From contig JBLGAT010000078.1 of assembly GCA_047612485.1 (NCBI GenBank), positions 1-12,854 of the forward strand: a stretch of DNA of 12,854 nucleotides, in the 5' to 3' direction. The notes beneath the pieces were generated by a model. The model was not told the origin of the DNA and made no database searches. It was given only the letters and a program-made list of their open reading frames with translations. The stretch's first letter is position 1; each line of letters opens with the position of its first letter. The position numbers and the translations under genes were made by a program. This document shows, in pieces, positions 1 to 7,530 of this stretch. The DNA comes from Sediminicola sp047612485 (GTDB lineage: Bacteria > Bacteroidota > Bacteroidia > Flavobacteriales > Flavobacteriaceae).

Positions 1-526
1 CGGCGGAACGTTTTAGGTTCCCCTGGGTCACATCGTACAGTTTTGCTTCCGCTGTATCCAAAAGATCAAATACATCCGTGGAATCTTCATAGGCTTCCTG
101 GATGATCTCACTTGAAATTTTTATCAGACTGCGCTGAATATATTTTTGAAGGATAATACGTGCATGGAACTCAATATGGGCAGAGGAAGCCACCTTTTGG
201 GTCAGTTTTATCAAATAAAAATCCCCTCCAGCTGCCTCCAATTTCCCGTCTTTCTTCAATTGGGAAGAAACGGTTAATAAATCCACTGGTTCAGAGGTCT
301 CGAACAGTTTGAAGATAGCCTCATAAATAAACCTATGGGCGTCCTTATAGAACACATCGGGATGTAGAATATCTATTACCTCATCTACCCCTTTCTTATC
401 TATCATCATCGCTCCTATCACAACTTCTTCTAAATCAATTGCTTGAGGTGGTATTTTACCTCTCTCTAGGTTGATTAAAGCAGATTGGTCTATTTTACGA
501 CCGACAATTGGACTTGATTTTTCCAT
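1..526 (-). CDS. dnaB: Replicative DNA helicase DnaB, N-terminal part (cut by window edge)
   Basis: Reading the minus strand from the ATG at 526 gives 175 codons with no stop, running off the left edge. The protein starts MEKSSPIVGRKIDQ and then shows the DnaB N-terminal domain: IPPQAIDLEEVVIGAMMID (about residues 25-43), DVFYKDAHRFIYEAIFKLF (about 57-75) and a helical region ending in AEAKLYDVTQGNLKRSA, the usual linker towards the RecA-like ATPase domain. The ATPase domain lies outside the window, so ATP-binding residues cannot be checked. DnaB is the hexameric helicase that unwinds DNA at the replication fork and recruits primase through this N-terminal domain. It is preceded by a 169-bp gap with repeated motifs (see the entry for 549-636). 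The family assignment is secure; whether the gene is intact further left is unknown. Confidence 0.93.
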   Translation of the reverse strand, partial: MEKSSPIVGRKIDQSALINLERGKIPPQAIDLEEVVIGAMMIDKKGVDEVIDILHPDVFYKDAHRFIYEAIFKLFETSEPVDLLTVSSQLKKDGKLEAAGGDFYLIKLTQKVASSAHIEFHARIILQKYIQRSLIKISSEIIQEAYEDSTDVFDLLDTAEAKLYDVTQGNLKRSA

Positions 527-548
527 GAATGCTAAAGTATGCTATTTA

Positions 549-636
549 ACCTTTAGTTAACAATTATTATGGTCGTAGGATGTTCACCATTAGTTAACAA
601 TCAGGGTGTTGATAAGTTACGAAATTGTGTTGATAA
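549..636 (-). promoter_or_regulatory. Repeated motifs upstream of dnaB (possible DnaA-type boxes and operator pair)
   Basis: Two kinds of direct repeat sit between accA and dnaB. A 16-mer ACC(T/A)TTAGTTAACAAT occurs at 549-564 and 586-601 (one mismatch, 37 bp apart). A 9-mer TGTTGATAA occurs at 607-615 and 628-636, exactly 21 bp apart (about two helical turns). On the minus strand, the direction of dnaB, the 9-mer reads TTATCAACA, one base from the DnaA-box consensus TTATCCACA. A minus-strand TACTTTAG close to the start codon resembles a Bacteroidota -7 element (TAnnTTTG) with one mismatch. The repeats are directly visible; binding by DnaA or a repressor is inference. Confidence 0.4.
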
Positions 637-638
637 CG

Positions 639-672
639 AAAAAAATCTGGAGTTTGATTCCCCCAGATTTTT
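639..672 (-). terminator. Rho-independent terminator after accA
   Basis: AAAAATCTGG (641-650) and CCAGATTTTT (663-672) form a 10-bp stem with a 12-nt loop. Read on the minus strand it ends in a run of T. It lies about 25 bp beyond the accA stop codon, so it probably ends the accA transcript before dnaB. The A/T flanks would let it work in both directions. Confidence 0.7.
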
Positions 673-695
673 AGAAAGTTTTTTAAACGTGCTTA

Positions 696-1649
696 TTAGC
701 CGTTAAAGACACCCATGTTGGCATATTTGTCCATACGGGTATTCACCAGCTCTTTTGGTGATAACTTTTTCAACTCTCCATAATGGGAGGTAATTTTATT
801 TTTTACGATTTCAAAAGTTTTTTCCCGGTTGGAATGGGCTCCACCTGCCGGTTCTTTGACCACCTCATCAATAAGCTTCAACTTCTTCATATCGGCAGAG
901 GTCAGTTTTAATGATTCTGCCGCTTGTTCTTTATATTCCCAGCTTCTCCATAGAATGGAAGAGCAGGATTCTGGAGAAATTACGGAGTACCATGTATTTT
1001 CCAACATCAGCACCTTGTCCCCTACTCCTATTCCCAAGGCACCACCGGAAGCACCTTCACCAATGATCAATACGATTATGGGCACTTTCAATCTGGTCAT
1101 TTCCAAAATATTCCTTGCAATGGCCTCCCCTTGTCCGCGTTCCTCTGCTTCAATACCGGGGTAAGCACCAGGAGTATCAATCAAACATACCACAGGTACA
1201 CCAAATTTTTCGGCGGACTTCATCAAACGCAAAGCCTTTCTGTAACCTTCGGGATTGGCCATCCCAAAATTCCTGTACTGTCTTGTTTTGGTATTGTATC
1301 CTTTTTGCTGACCGATGAACATATAACTCTGGTCGCCAATTTTGCCAAGACCACCAATCATGGCCTTATCGTCCTTCACGGTTCTATCCCCATGAAGTTC
1401 CAACCAGGTATCTCCACAAATGGCATTGATATAATCCAAGGTATATGGCCTATTTGGGTGCCTTGAAAGTTGAACCCTTTGCCATGCTGTAAGGTTTTTG
1501 TAGATTTCTTTTCGGGTTTCTGAAAGCTTTTTCTCTATTTGCTTACAGGTTTCCGTTACATCAACATCGCTCTCCTTTCCAATAATCATGCACTTATCTA
1601 ATTGTTCTTCAAGTTCTTTGATCGGAAGTTCAAAATCCAAATACTCCAT
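696..1649 (-). CDS. accA: Acetyl-CoA carboxylase, carboxyltransferase subunit alpha
   Basis: This 317-residue protein has the usual length and full motif set of AccA. Together with AccD it forms the carboxyltransferase that moves the carboxyl group from biotin to acetyl-CoA, making malonyl-CoA for fatty-acid synthesis in the cytoplasm. Visible hallmarks are the N-terminal AccA helical region (LDFELPIKELEEQLDK), ELHGDR at 85-90, the crotonase-fold segment CLIDTPGAYPG (155-165) and the glycine-rich oxyanion loop GEGASGGALG (197-206). The ATG at 1649 gives the canonical N-terminus. A TATATTTG -7 element lies about 30 bp upstream on the minus strand, and a terminator follows, so it is probably transcribed alone. 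No anomaly seen. Confidence 0.97.
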   Translation of the reverse strand: MEYLDFELPIKELEEQLDKCMIIGKESDVDVTETCKQIEKKLSETRKEIYKNLTAWQRVQLSRHPNRPYTLDYINAICGDTWLELHGDRTVKDDKAMIGGLGKIGDQSYMFIGQQKGYNTKTRQYRNFGMANPEGYRKALRLMKSAEKFGVPVVCLIDTPGAYPGIEAEERGQGEAIARNILEMTRLKVPIIVLIIGEGASGGALGIGVGDKVLMLENTWYSVISPESCSSILWRSWEYKEQAAESLKLTSADMKKLKLIDEVVKEPAGGAHSNREKTFEIVKNKITSHYGELKKLSPKELVNTRMDKYANMGVFNG

Positions 1650-1678
1650 GAAACTACTGTTTAAATTATAAAAGCAGA

Positions 1679-1686
1679 CAAATATA
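1679..1686 (-). promoter_or_regulatory. Putative -7 promoter element of accA
   Basis: The minus strand reads TATATTTG, a full match to the Bacteroidota -7 consensus TAnnTTTG, about 30 nt before the accA start. No good TTG -33 element is found at 19-20 bp spacing, so this is a partial match. Confidence 0.45.
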
Positions 1687-1704
1687 AAACTTTAAAGGAG
1701 AACC

Positions 1705-2601
1705 TTAGCGTACTCTTCTACTTTTTAACCTTGTCCAATTCTTAAGAATACCATTGGCAATTACAGTGGACAGAATGACCAATGCGCCAATATAAAACAT
1801 GGGGTCCATTTTCTCACTTTCCCCTAAGATAATGAACGCCAAAACAATACCATAAACAGGTTCCATATTAATGGTCAGCATAACCGTATATGGGGTGATG
1901 AATTTCATCACCTTTACAGAAGCAATAAAGGCATAGGCCGTACAAATGGATGCCAAAATAAAAATATACATCCAATCATTAGAAGAAAGCTGAAAGAATT
2001 CCGTTGTAAAGCTTCCACTAAAGAACAAGTAAATGGACAGGAACACAACCCCACTGGCCATCTCGTAAATAGAAATGACCGAAGGCCTTTCCTTTTGTAT
2101 AAGTTTTCCGTTGATCAGGGAAAAGGTGGCCGACAATAGGGCCGATATAAGGGCCAGAACAATCCCTTCCACATAGGATGATTCCACATTAAAAATAAGG
2201 TATAGCCCTAACATTACGACAACACCAAAAAGGATCTCATACCAGACTATTTTTCTACCATACCAAATGGGCTCCAATAGTGCCGTGAAAAAGGCCCCGG
2301 TGGACATGGTAGCAAGGGCAACGGAAACATTGGACACTTTGATCGCCTTAAAAAAGGTAATCCAGTGCAGGGTAATGACCACACCCGCAATGATTAAGAC
2401 AAACAATGTTTTTGTTGGTACCCGTAGCGAAAATTTCTTGTAGGCGATATAGACAAAGATCAATCCGGAAGCCATAAACATGCGGTACCAAACCAATGGC
2501 AAGGCATCTACGGTTATCAGTTTTCCGAGAACGGCGGTGAACCCCCAAATAAAAACAATAAAATGAAGATGAAGGTAGTTTTTGAGTTTATCGTTTGGCA
2601 T
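1705..2601 (-). CDS. EamA/DMT-superfamily inner-membrane transporter
   Basis: This is a 298-residue, very hydrophobic protein with about ten predicted membrane segments. It is arranged as two EamA repeats: the first begins at LHFIVFIWGFTAVLGK, the second at GIVLALISALLSATFSLING around residue 145. It ends in a basic tail (NWTRLKSRRVR) expected in the cytoplasm. These features, and the conserved late motif INMEPVYGIVLAFIILGE, define the drug/metabolite transporter superfamily. Members move amino acids, nucleotides or other small metabolites; the substrate cannot be read from sequence. The start codon overlaps the end of the upstream permease gene by 14 nt (ATGCCAAACGATAA), so the two are translationally coupled in the tgt operon. 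No terminator is evident after it. Confidence 0.88.
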   Translation of the reverse strand: MPNDKLKNYLHLHFIVFIWGFTAVLGKLITVDALPLVWYRMFMASGLIFVYIAYKKFSLRVPTKTLFVLIIAGVVITLHWITFFKAIKVSNVSVALATMSTGAFFTALLEPIWYGRKIVWYEILFGVVVMLGLYLIFNVESSYVEGIVLALISALLSATFSLINGKLIQKERPSVISIYEMASGVVFLSIYLFFSGSFTTEFFQLSSNDWMYIFILASICTAYAFIASVKVMKFITPYTVMLTINMEPVYGIVLAFIILGESEKMDPMFYIGALVILSTVIANGILKNWTRLKSRRVR

Positions 2602-3670
2602 TCAGCAATAGATAAAATCCAATGATTCCAAAGGCTACATTTGGCAAAACGACTGCCAACAATGGAGAAAATCCTGATTGTTCGGCCAAGGTTCCAAAAA
2701 CCTTGTCAAAAAAGATGTAGACAAAGGCCACCCCAATCCCAAAGGCAAGGTTCACACCCATACCGCCCCGGCGTTTTGCGGCAGAAACCGCAACCGCAAT
2801 AACTGTCAATATGAAGGCGGTCACAGGTAGAGCCCATCGTCTGTACTTTACAAGAACATAGCTATTAATGTTCGAGGCCCCCTTTTTTCTTTGGGCATCG
2901 ATAAAGCTGTTCAGCTCAAAAAAATTCTTGGTCTCCGCTATGTAGGAAACAGGCGTAAGATCATCTATCTTAAAATTAAAGATGGTATCCAATTTACGTT
3001 TGGTCTCTACCACTTCTTTATTATTGACCAGCTTTCTTTTCATATAGGAGGTCAGCTCATAGACACTATCCTTTTCTTTCCATCGGATATTCCCTGCCGA
3101 TATTTTGTACTCCAACTGGTCCTGGTCATTAAAATGCTCAAAGGTAAAATTATAACCACGTTGCCTGGCCGGATCAAAGCTACTCACATAGATATAGTCA
3201 TTTTCATTCAACTGGTTGAAAATATTGCTGGTCACCCTATCCTGTTTGCCCTTTTTCAGGTATTTGTATTTAAACTCATTGAACCCCTTACTGGCGTTGG
3301 GCACAATAAACATCCCCATGACGAACATGATGACCGCAATAATGGAAGCTCCAATAAAATAAGGCCGCAAGAAACGTCCATAGGAAATCCCTGAACTTAA
3401 AATGGCCACAATTTCCGTGTTATTGGCCAGTTTTGAAGTGAAGAAAATTACAGATAAAAACAAAAAGATAGGGAATAATAGGCTACCGATATAGATTGTG
3501 AAATTTAGATAGTAAAAGGCAATCTCGTTCAAGGGAGCGTCATTGTCTATCATTTTACCAATCTGTTCCGCAAGGTTTGCCATGATCCCTATGGGGATAA
3601 AAAGCAACAACATCACTGCAAAGGTTGCCAGATAACGTTTTAATATGTATTTATCCAGTATGGTCAACAT
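2588..3670 (-). CDS. LptF/LptG (YjgP/YjgQ) family permease
   Basis: This 360-residue protein has the LptF/LptG layout. The N-terminal start MLTILDKYILKRYL is followed by three membrane segments (about 15-35, 53-75, 95-125). A long soluble periplasmic region (about 130-270, the expected beta-jellyroll) follows, then three C-terminal membrane segments (about 275-357). In Gram-negative bacteria this family forms the inner-membrane part of the Lpt ABC machine that extracts lipopolysaccharide and passes it across the periplasm to the surface; its ATPase LptB is encoded elsewhere. Which of LptF or LptG it represents cannot be decided here. The ATG shares one base with the tgt stop codon (TAATG), indicating co-translation with tgt. 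That gene order is common in Bacteroidota. Confidence 0.9.
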   Translation of the reverse strand: MLTILDKYILKRYLATFAVMLLLFIPIGIMANLAEQIGKMIDNDAPLNEIAFYYLNFTIYIGSLLFPIFLFLSVIFFTSKLANNTEIVAILSSGISYGRFLRPYFIGASIIAVIMFVMGMFIVPNASKGFNEFKYKYLKKGKQDRVTSNIFNQLNENDYIYVSSFDPARQRGYNFTFEHFNDQDQLEYKISAGNIRWKEKDSVYELTSYMKRKLVNNKEVVETKRKLDTIFNFKIDDLTPVSYIAETKNFFELNSFIDAQRKKGASNINSYVLVKYRRWALPVTAFILTVIAVAVSAAKRRGGMGVNLAFGIGVAFVYIFFDKVFGTLAEQSGFSPLLAVVLPNVAFGIIGFYLLLNAKR

Positions 3671-4800
3671 TACAGTCTCTTATCCATTTGTTTTACCATT
3701 ATATTTTTCCACTCGTAAAAATCCCCAGCTAAAATATGCTTTCTTGCCTCACGCACCAACCACATGTAAAATCCAAGGTTGTGTATGGTAGCAATTTGTT
3801 TGCCCAAATATTCATTGGCAGCAAACAAATGCCTTAAATAGGCCTTGGTATACTCTGTATCCACAAAAGTCATCCCCATTTCGTCCAAAGTGGAAAAATC
3901 ATCTTCCCACTTTTTATTCTTTATATTAATACTCCCATGGGCCGTGAACAACATCCCGTTACGAGCGTTTCGCGTGGGCATCACACAATCGAACATATCG
4001 ATTCCCAAGGCTATATTCTCCAAAATATTGATAGGTGTCCCCACTCCCATCAGATAACGAGGTTTATCTTCAGGCAAAATTTCAGTCACCACCTCGGTCA
4101 TGGCGTACATTTCTTCCGCAGGTTCCCCAACAGACAATCCTCCGATAGCATTACCTACCGCACCAACTCCGGCTATATATTCTGCCGATTGCCTTCTTAG
4201 GTCCTTATATGTTGATCCTTGAACAATAGGGAAGAATGCTTGTGTGTACCCATATTTAAAAGGTGTTTTGTCCAAATGGGTCAAACAACGCTCCAACCAC
4301 CTATGTGTCATGTGCATGGATCTTTTGGCGTAGTTGTAATCGCATGGGTACGGGGTACACTCGTCAAAGGCCATGATAATATCCGCACCAATGGTGCGCT
4401 GTATTTCCATAACATTTTCTGGCGTGAACACGTGATAAGATCCATCTATATGCGATTTAAACTTTACACCCTCTTCCTTGATTTTGCGATTATCGGAAAG
4501 GGAATATACTTGGTACCCCCCACTATCGGTCAATATATTCCTGTCCCAGTTCATAAATTTGTGCAAGCCACCTGCTTGTTCCAAAATCCTTGTTTTGGGC
4601 CTGAGATATAAATGGTAGGTATTTCCAAGAATGACATCCGGATTGATATCGTCCTTTAATTCGCGCTGGTGCACCCCTTTTACGGAGGCTACGGTACCGA
4701 CCGGCATAAAAATAGGAGTTTCTATTGTTCCATGATCCGTAACCATTTTACCGGCACGTGCTCTACTCTTGGGGTCTGTATGTAATAATGTAAATTCCAA
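3670..4800 (-). CDS. tgt: tRNA-guanine(34) transglycosylase (queuine tRNA-ribosyltransferase)
   Basis: This 376-residue enzyme exchanges guanine 34 of GUN-anticodon tRNAs (Asp, Asn, His, Tyr) for a queuosine precursor. Visible motifs are GNTYHLYLRP (59-68), TDSGGYQVYSL (91-101, with D92 as the expected general acid/base) and GGLSVGEP (220-227). IDMFDCVMPTRNARNG (267-282) contains D271, the expected catalytic nucleophile. The zinc site is unusual: the three cysteines of the canonical CxCxxC are replaced by G309, T311 and D314, although the usual histidine (H340) is kept. The start is TTG at 4800, because an in-frame stop lies two codons upstream and the next ATG would remove conserved sequence. 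It heads an operon with the downstream LptF/G permease and EamA genes. Confidence 0.95.
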   Translation of the reverse strand: MEFTLLHTDPKSRARAGKMVTDHGTIETPIFMPVGTVASVKGVHQRELKDDINPDVILGNTYHLYLRPKTRILEQAGGLHKFMNWDRNILTDSGGYQVYSLSDNRKIKEEGVKFKSHIDGSYHVFTPENVMEIQRTIGADIIMAFDECTPYPCDYNYAKRSMHMTHRWLERCLTHLDKTPFKYGYTQAFFPIVQGSTYKDLRRQSAEYIAGVGAVGNAIGGLSVGEPAEEMYAMTEVVTEILPEDKPRYLMGVGTPINILENIALGIDMFDCVMPTRNARNGMLFTAHGSINIKNKKWEDDFSTLDEMGMTFVDTEYTKAYLRHLFAANEYLGKQIATIHNLGFYMWLVREARKHILAGDFYEWKNIMVKQMDKRL

Positions 4801-4817
4801 ATCTTAGTTTAAGACGG

Positions 4818-4825
4818 CAAATATA
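4818..4825 (-). promoter_or_regulatory. Putative -7 promoter element of the tgt operon
   Basis: The minus strand reads TATATTTG, matching TAnnTTTG, and ends about 17 nt before the tgt TTG start. No convincing TTG element lies 19-20 bp upstream. The leader would be very short, with no Shine-Dalgarno sequence. Confidence 0.45.
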
Positions 4826-4908
4826 ATCAACAAAGCCTCAAATGTCCTTAACAATAAAATAAAGTTCACCCACTGTCCTGACGGTTAACAAAATAAAACA
4901 AATCATAC

Positions 4909-4939
4909 TTGTATACGCAAAAGATACCGTTTACTTTTG
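4909..4939 (+). promoter_or_regulatory. Promoter of the transketolase operon
   Basis: TTG at 4909-4911 and TACTTTTG at 4932-4939, separated by 20 bp, match the Bacteroidota sigma-A promoter pattern (TTG, 19-21 bp, TAnnTTTG). The start codon follows 25 nt further on, behind an A-rich leader. Confidence 0.6.
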
Positions 4940-4964
4940 GAAACTATAAAACAACATAAAAAAA

Positions 4965-5810
4965 ATGCCAACAACACAAGAATTACAGGATATTACGGTA
5001 CAAACACGCAGGGACATCGTACGGATGGTACATAAGGTAAACTCAGGACACCCTGGAGGCTCTTTAGGCTGTACAGAATTTTTAGTGGCCCTGTACAATG
5101 AAGTTATGGAACTTAAGCCAGGATTTGAGATGGACGGTATTGGGGAAGATCTTTTCTTTTTATCCAATGGACATATCTCTCCTGTATTCTACAGTGTTTT
5201 GGCGCGAAAAGGATATTTCCCTATTGAAGAATTGAACACTTTTAGATTGATAAATTCTCGCTTACAAGGACATCCCACGACCCATGAAGGCCTTCCTGGA
5301 GTAAGGATTGCCTCCGGTTCTTTGGGACAGGGAATGTCTGTAGCCTTAGGGGCTGCGCAAGCGAAAAAACTCAACAAGGATTCCAAATTGGTATATACCT
5401 TGCACGGGGATGGTGAATTACAAGAAGGCCAAAACTGGGAGGCTATTATGTATGCCGCCGGAAAAAAGGTGGATAATATCATTTCAACCATCGATTACAA
5501 TGGCCAACAAATAGATGGGGCTACCAATGATGTAATGCCCATGGGCGACCTAAAGAAGAAATTTGAGGCATTTGGATGGGATGTTCTTGAAATAAAAGAA
5601 GGCAATAATCTAGAGGCCATCGTGAAAGGTTTAAAAGAAGCCAAGAGCAGAACGGGTAAGGGAAAACCTGTTTGTATTCTTTTACATACCATAATGGGAC
5701 ATGGGGTAGACTTTATGATGTATACCCATGCATGGCACGGGAAGGCGCCAAATGATGAACAGTTGGCGACAGCCTTGGCACAGAACCCAGAAACGTCAGG
5801 CGACTACTAA
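4965..5810 (+). CDS. Transketolase, N-terminal (thiamine-diphosphate-binding) subunit
   Basis: This 281-residue protein corresponds to the first domain of transketolase. It shows MVHKVNSGHPGGSLG (21-35, with H29 a substrate-contacting histidine), LSNGHISPVFYS, and GVRIASGSLGQGMSVALG. The thiamine-diphosphate/magnesium motif GDGELQEGQNWEA begins at 148 and ends with the asparagine in IDYNGQ. Transketolase transfers two-carbon units between sugar phosphates in the non-oxidative pentose phosphate pathway. The catalytic partner domain is encoded by the next gene, 61 bp downstream, so the enzyme should work as an (alpha-beta)2 complex. It has its own promoter and no Shine-Dalgarno; the A-rich AAAAAAA before the ATG is typical of the phylum. 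Confidence 0.95.
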   Translation: MPTTQELQDITVQTRRDIVRMVHKVNSGHPGGSLGCTEFLVALYNEVMELKPGFEMDGIGEDLFFLSNGHISPVFYSVLARKGYFPIEELNTFRLINSRLQGHPTTHEGLPGVRIASGSLGQGMSVALGAAQAKKLNKDSKLVYTLHGDGELQEGQNWEAIMYAAGKKVDNIISTIDYNGQQIDGATNDVMPMGDLKKKFEAFGWDVLEIKEGNNLEAIVKGLKEAKSRTGKGKPVCILLHTIMGHGVDFMMYTHAWHGKAPNDEQLATALAQNPETSGDY

Positions 5811-5871
5811 TCTTATCCTAAACTTTATACAAACAAGTGTCCGTAGGACATTACACTAAAGAAATACAGAA

Positions 5872-6825
5872 ATGAAAAAATATATAGATCAAGGAAAAAA
5901 CGATACACGAAGCGGATTTGGGGCCGGGTTGACAGAGCTGGGTAGAACAAACCCTAATGTAGTTGCCCTTTGTGCCGATTTGGTCGGCTCTTTAAAAATG
6001 GAGAAGTTCATAGAGGAGAATCCTGAGCGCTTTTTCCAGATAGGAATCGCTGAGGCCAATATGATGGGGATAGCTGCAGGATTGACTATAGGCGGGAAAA
6101 TTCCGTTTACAGGTACCTTTGCCAACTTTTCCACGGGTAGGGTTTACGACCAGATCAGACAATCCATTGCCTATTCTGACAAAAATGTTAAAATATGTGC
6201 CTCCCATGCAGGGGTAACCCTAGGGGAAGATGGTGCCACCCACCAAATATTGGAAGATATAGGACTTATGAAAATGCTTCCGGGCATGGTGGTCATCAAC
6301 CCATGTGACTACAACCAGACCAAGGCGGCCACCATAGCCATCGCTGACTATAAAGGTCCTGTTTATTTGAGGTTCGGAAGACCAAAAGTAGCCAACTTCA
6401 CCCAGGCCGACCAGAAATTTGAAATAGGAAAAGCATTAATGCTCAGCGAGGGTACTGATGTGACCATCATCGCTACCGGACATTTGGTTTGGGAAGCCCT
6501 TATTGCCGCAGAAGCATTGGAGGCCCAAGGAATCTCAGCAGAAGTGATCAATATACACACCATCAAACCATTGGACGAAGAGGCCATTTTAAAATCTGTG
6601 AAGAAAACAGGATGCGTTGTCAGCTGTGAAGAGCATAATTTCTTAGGTGGACTGGGAGAGAGTGTCGCTAGGACATTAACCTTGAACCACCCGGCACCAC
6701 AGGAGTTTGTAGCTACGAACGACACCTTTGGTGAAAGTGGCACTCCAGAAGAATTGATGGAAAAATACGGATTGAACAATAAAGCCATAGTGAATGCCGC
6801 TGTGAAAGTTTTGAAAAGAAAATAG
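5872..6825 (+). CDS. Transketolase, C-terminal (pyrimidine-binding) subunit
   Basis: This 317-residue protein supplies the middle and C-terminal domains of transketolase. FFQIGIAEANMMGIAAG (54-70) holds E61, the glutamate expected to activate thiamine diphosphate from across the dimer interface. FANFSTGRVYDQIRQS and HAGVTLGEDGATHQ (112-125) follow as pyrimidine/substrate-binding loops. The region from about 195 onward (DVTIIATGHLVWEALIAAEAL) is the C-terminal transketolase domain. The two subunits total 598 residues, somewhat shorter than one-chain enzymes of about 660. Homology to the 1-deoxyxylulose-5-phosphate synthase beta half is expected, but pairing with the adjacent N-terminal subunit argues for transketolase. 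A small hairpin TGTCC-GTA-GGACA (5838-5850) lies in the gap before it. Confidence 0.95.
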   Translation: MKKYIDQGKNDTRSGFGAGLTELGRTNPNVVALCADLVGSLKMEKFIEENPERFFQIGIAEANMMGIAAGLTIGGKIPFTGTFANFSTGRVYDQIRQSIAYSDKNVKICASHAGVTLGEDGATHQILEDIGLMKMLPGMVVINPCDYNQTKAATIAIADYKGPVYLRFGRPKVANFTQADQKFEIGKALMLSEGTDVTIIATGHLVWEALIAAEALEAQGISAEVINIHTIKPLDEEAILKSVKKTGCVVSCEEHNFLGGLGESVARTLTLNHPAPQEFVATNDTFGESGTPEELMEKYGLNNKAIVNAAVKVLKRK

Positions 6826-6874
6826 AGATTGGCACCTTTTTTGGAGTTAGGACATTCACAAAACAAAACATATT

Positions 6875-7459
6875 ATGAAAAAAATTTTTTTAGTAGCAGT
6901 TTTTACTTTGATCGGGACTTCGGCATTCGCTCAAAATGGATCAGGTTTTGGGATCAAAGGTGGTCTTAACTATGCCGGTAACGGAGATTATTTTGATTCC
7001 GCTGAACAGGCCTATAATAATCCAGACAGAAATGTAGGGTACCACTTGGGATTCTTCGGCAAAATTGGTGATAAAATCTATTTCAGACCCGAATTGATGT
7101 ACACCAAAACAAAGTCCGACTATGAAAACAATAGTTTAGCTATGAGCAAATTGGACGCTCCCTTATTGGTTGGAGTAAACATCATTGGTCCTCTGAATGT
7201 TTTTGCAGGGCCCGCCCTTCAGTACATTTTGGATACCGACTTTGATGGGGTTACCATTGGTGATGTGGAAAATGACGTTACCGTTGGGATGAACATTGGT
7301 GCTGGTTTGAGCTTTGGAAATTTTGGTTTGGACCTGAGATACGAAAGAGGTTTCAGTGAAAATGAAGTAGCTGTGTTTTCAGCTAACAACTTGCCTACTG
7401 GTGATCGAATCGACACAAGGCCAGATCAACTTATCTTGAGTTTATCCTTTAAGATGTAG
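6875..7459 (+). CDS. Small outer-membrane beta-barrel protein
   Basis: This is a 194-residue protein with a clear Sec signal peptide (MKKIFLVAVFTLIGTSAFA, cleavage predicted before QNGSG). The mature part has alternating hydrophobic/polar strands typical of an eight-stranded porin-like barrel: GFGIKGGLNYAGNG, HLGFFGKIGDKIYFRPELMY, VFAGPALQYIL, GLSFGNFGLDLRYERGF. It ends with the aromatic-terminated strand QLILSLSFKM. This is the general pattern of the outer membrane protein beta-barrel domain (PorT-like) common in Bacteroidota. Its function is unknown. It begins 49 bp after the transketolase gene with no terminator between, so it may be partly co-transcribed, although a metabolic link is not obvious. 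A strong palindromic terminator follows. Confidence 0.85.
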   Translation: MKKIFLVAVFTLIGTSAFAQNGSGFGIKGGLNYAGNGDYFDSAEQAYNNPDRNVGYHLGFFGKIGDKIYFRPELMYTKTKSDYENNSLAMSKLDAPLLVGVNIIGPLNVFAGPALQYILDTDFDGVTIGDVENDVTVGMNIGAGLSFGNFGLDLRYERGFSENEVAVFSANNLPTGDRIDTRPDQLILSLSFKM

Positions 7460-7476
7460 TCATTCTTATAAATCAT

Positions 7477-7508
7477 AAAAAAGCCCGCTACATGTAGCGG
7501 GCTTTTTT
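7477..7508. terminator. Bidirectional rho-independent terminator (32-bp perfect palindrome)
   Basis: A perfect inverted repeat of 16+16 bases (half-site AAAAAAGCCCGCTACA) gives a GC-rich stem flanked by six A on one side and six T on the other. It works equally on both strands and sits between the convergent outer-membrane protein gene (ends 7459) and FKBP lipoprotein gene (ends 7531). Confidence 0.92.
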
Positions 7509-7530
7509 GTATACAGTAATATTATTAATA

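Noticed and set aside
549..636. Chromosomal replication origin
   Set aside because: Only two near-consensus DnaA-like boxes, no extended AT-rich unwinding region and no dnaA gene nearby; a regulatory role at dnaB fits better.
829..1466. Plus-strand open frames inside accA
   Set aside because: They are shadows of the well-supported minus-strand accA gene, with no recognisable protein features.
5838..5850. Hairpin TGTCC-GTA-GGACA between the transketolase genes as a terminator
   Set aside because: The stem is only 5 bp and no T run follows; the two subunits need to be co-expressed.
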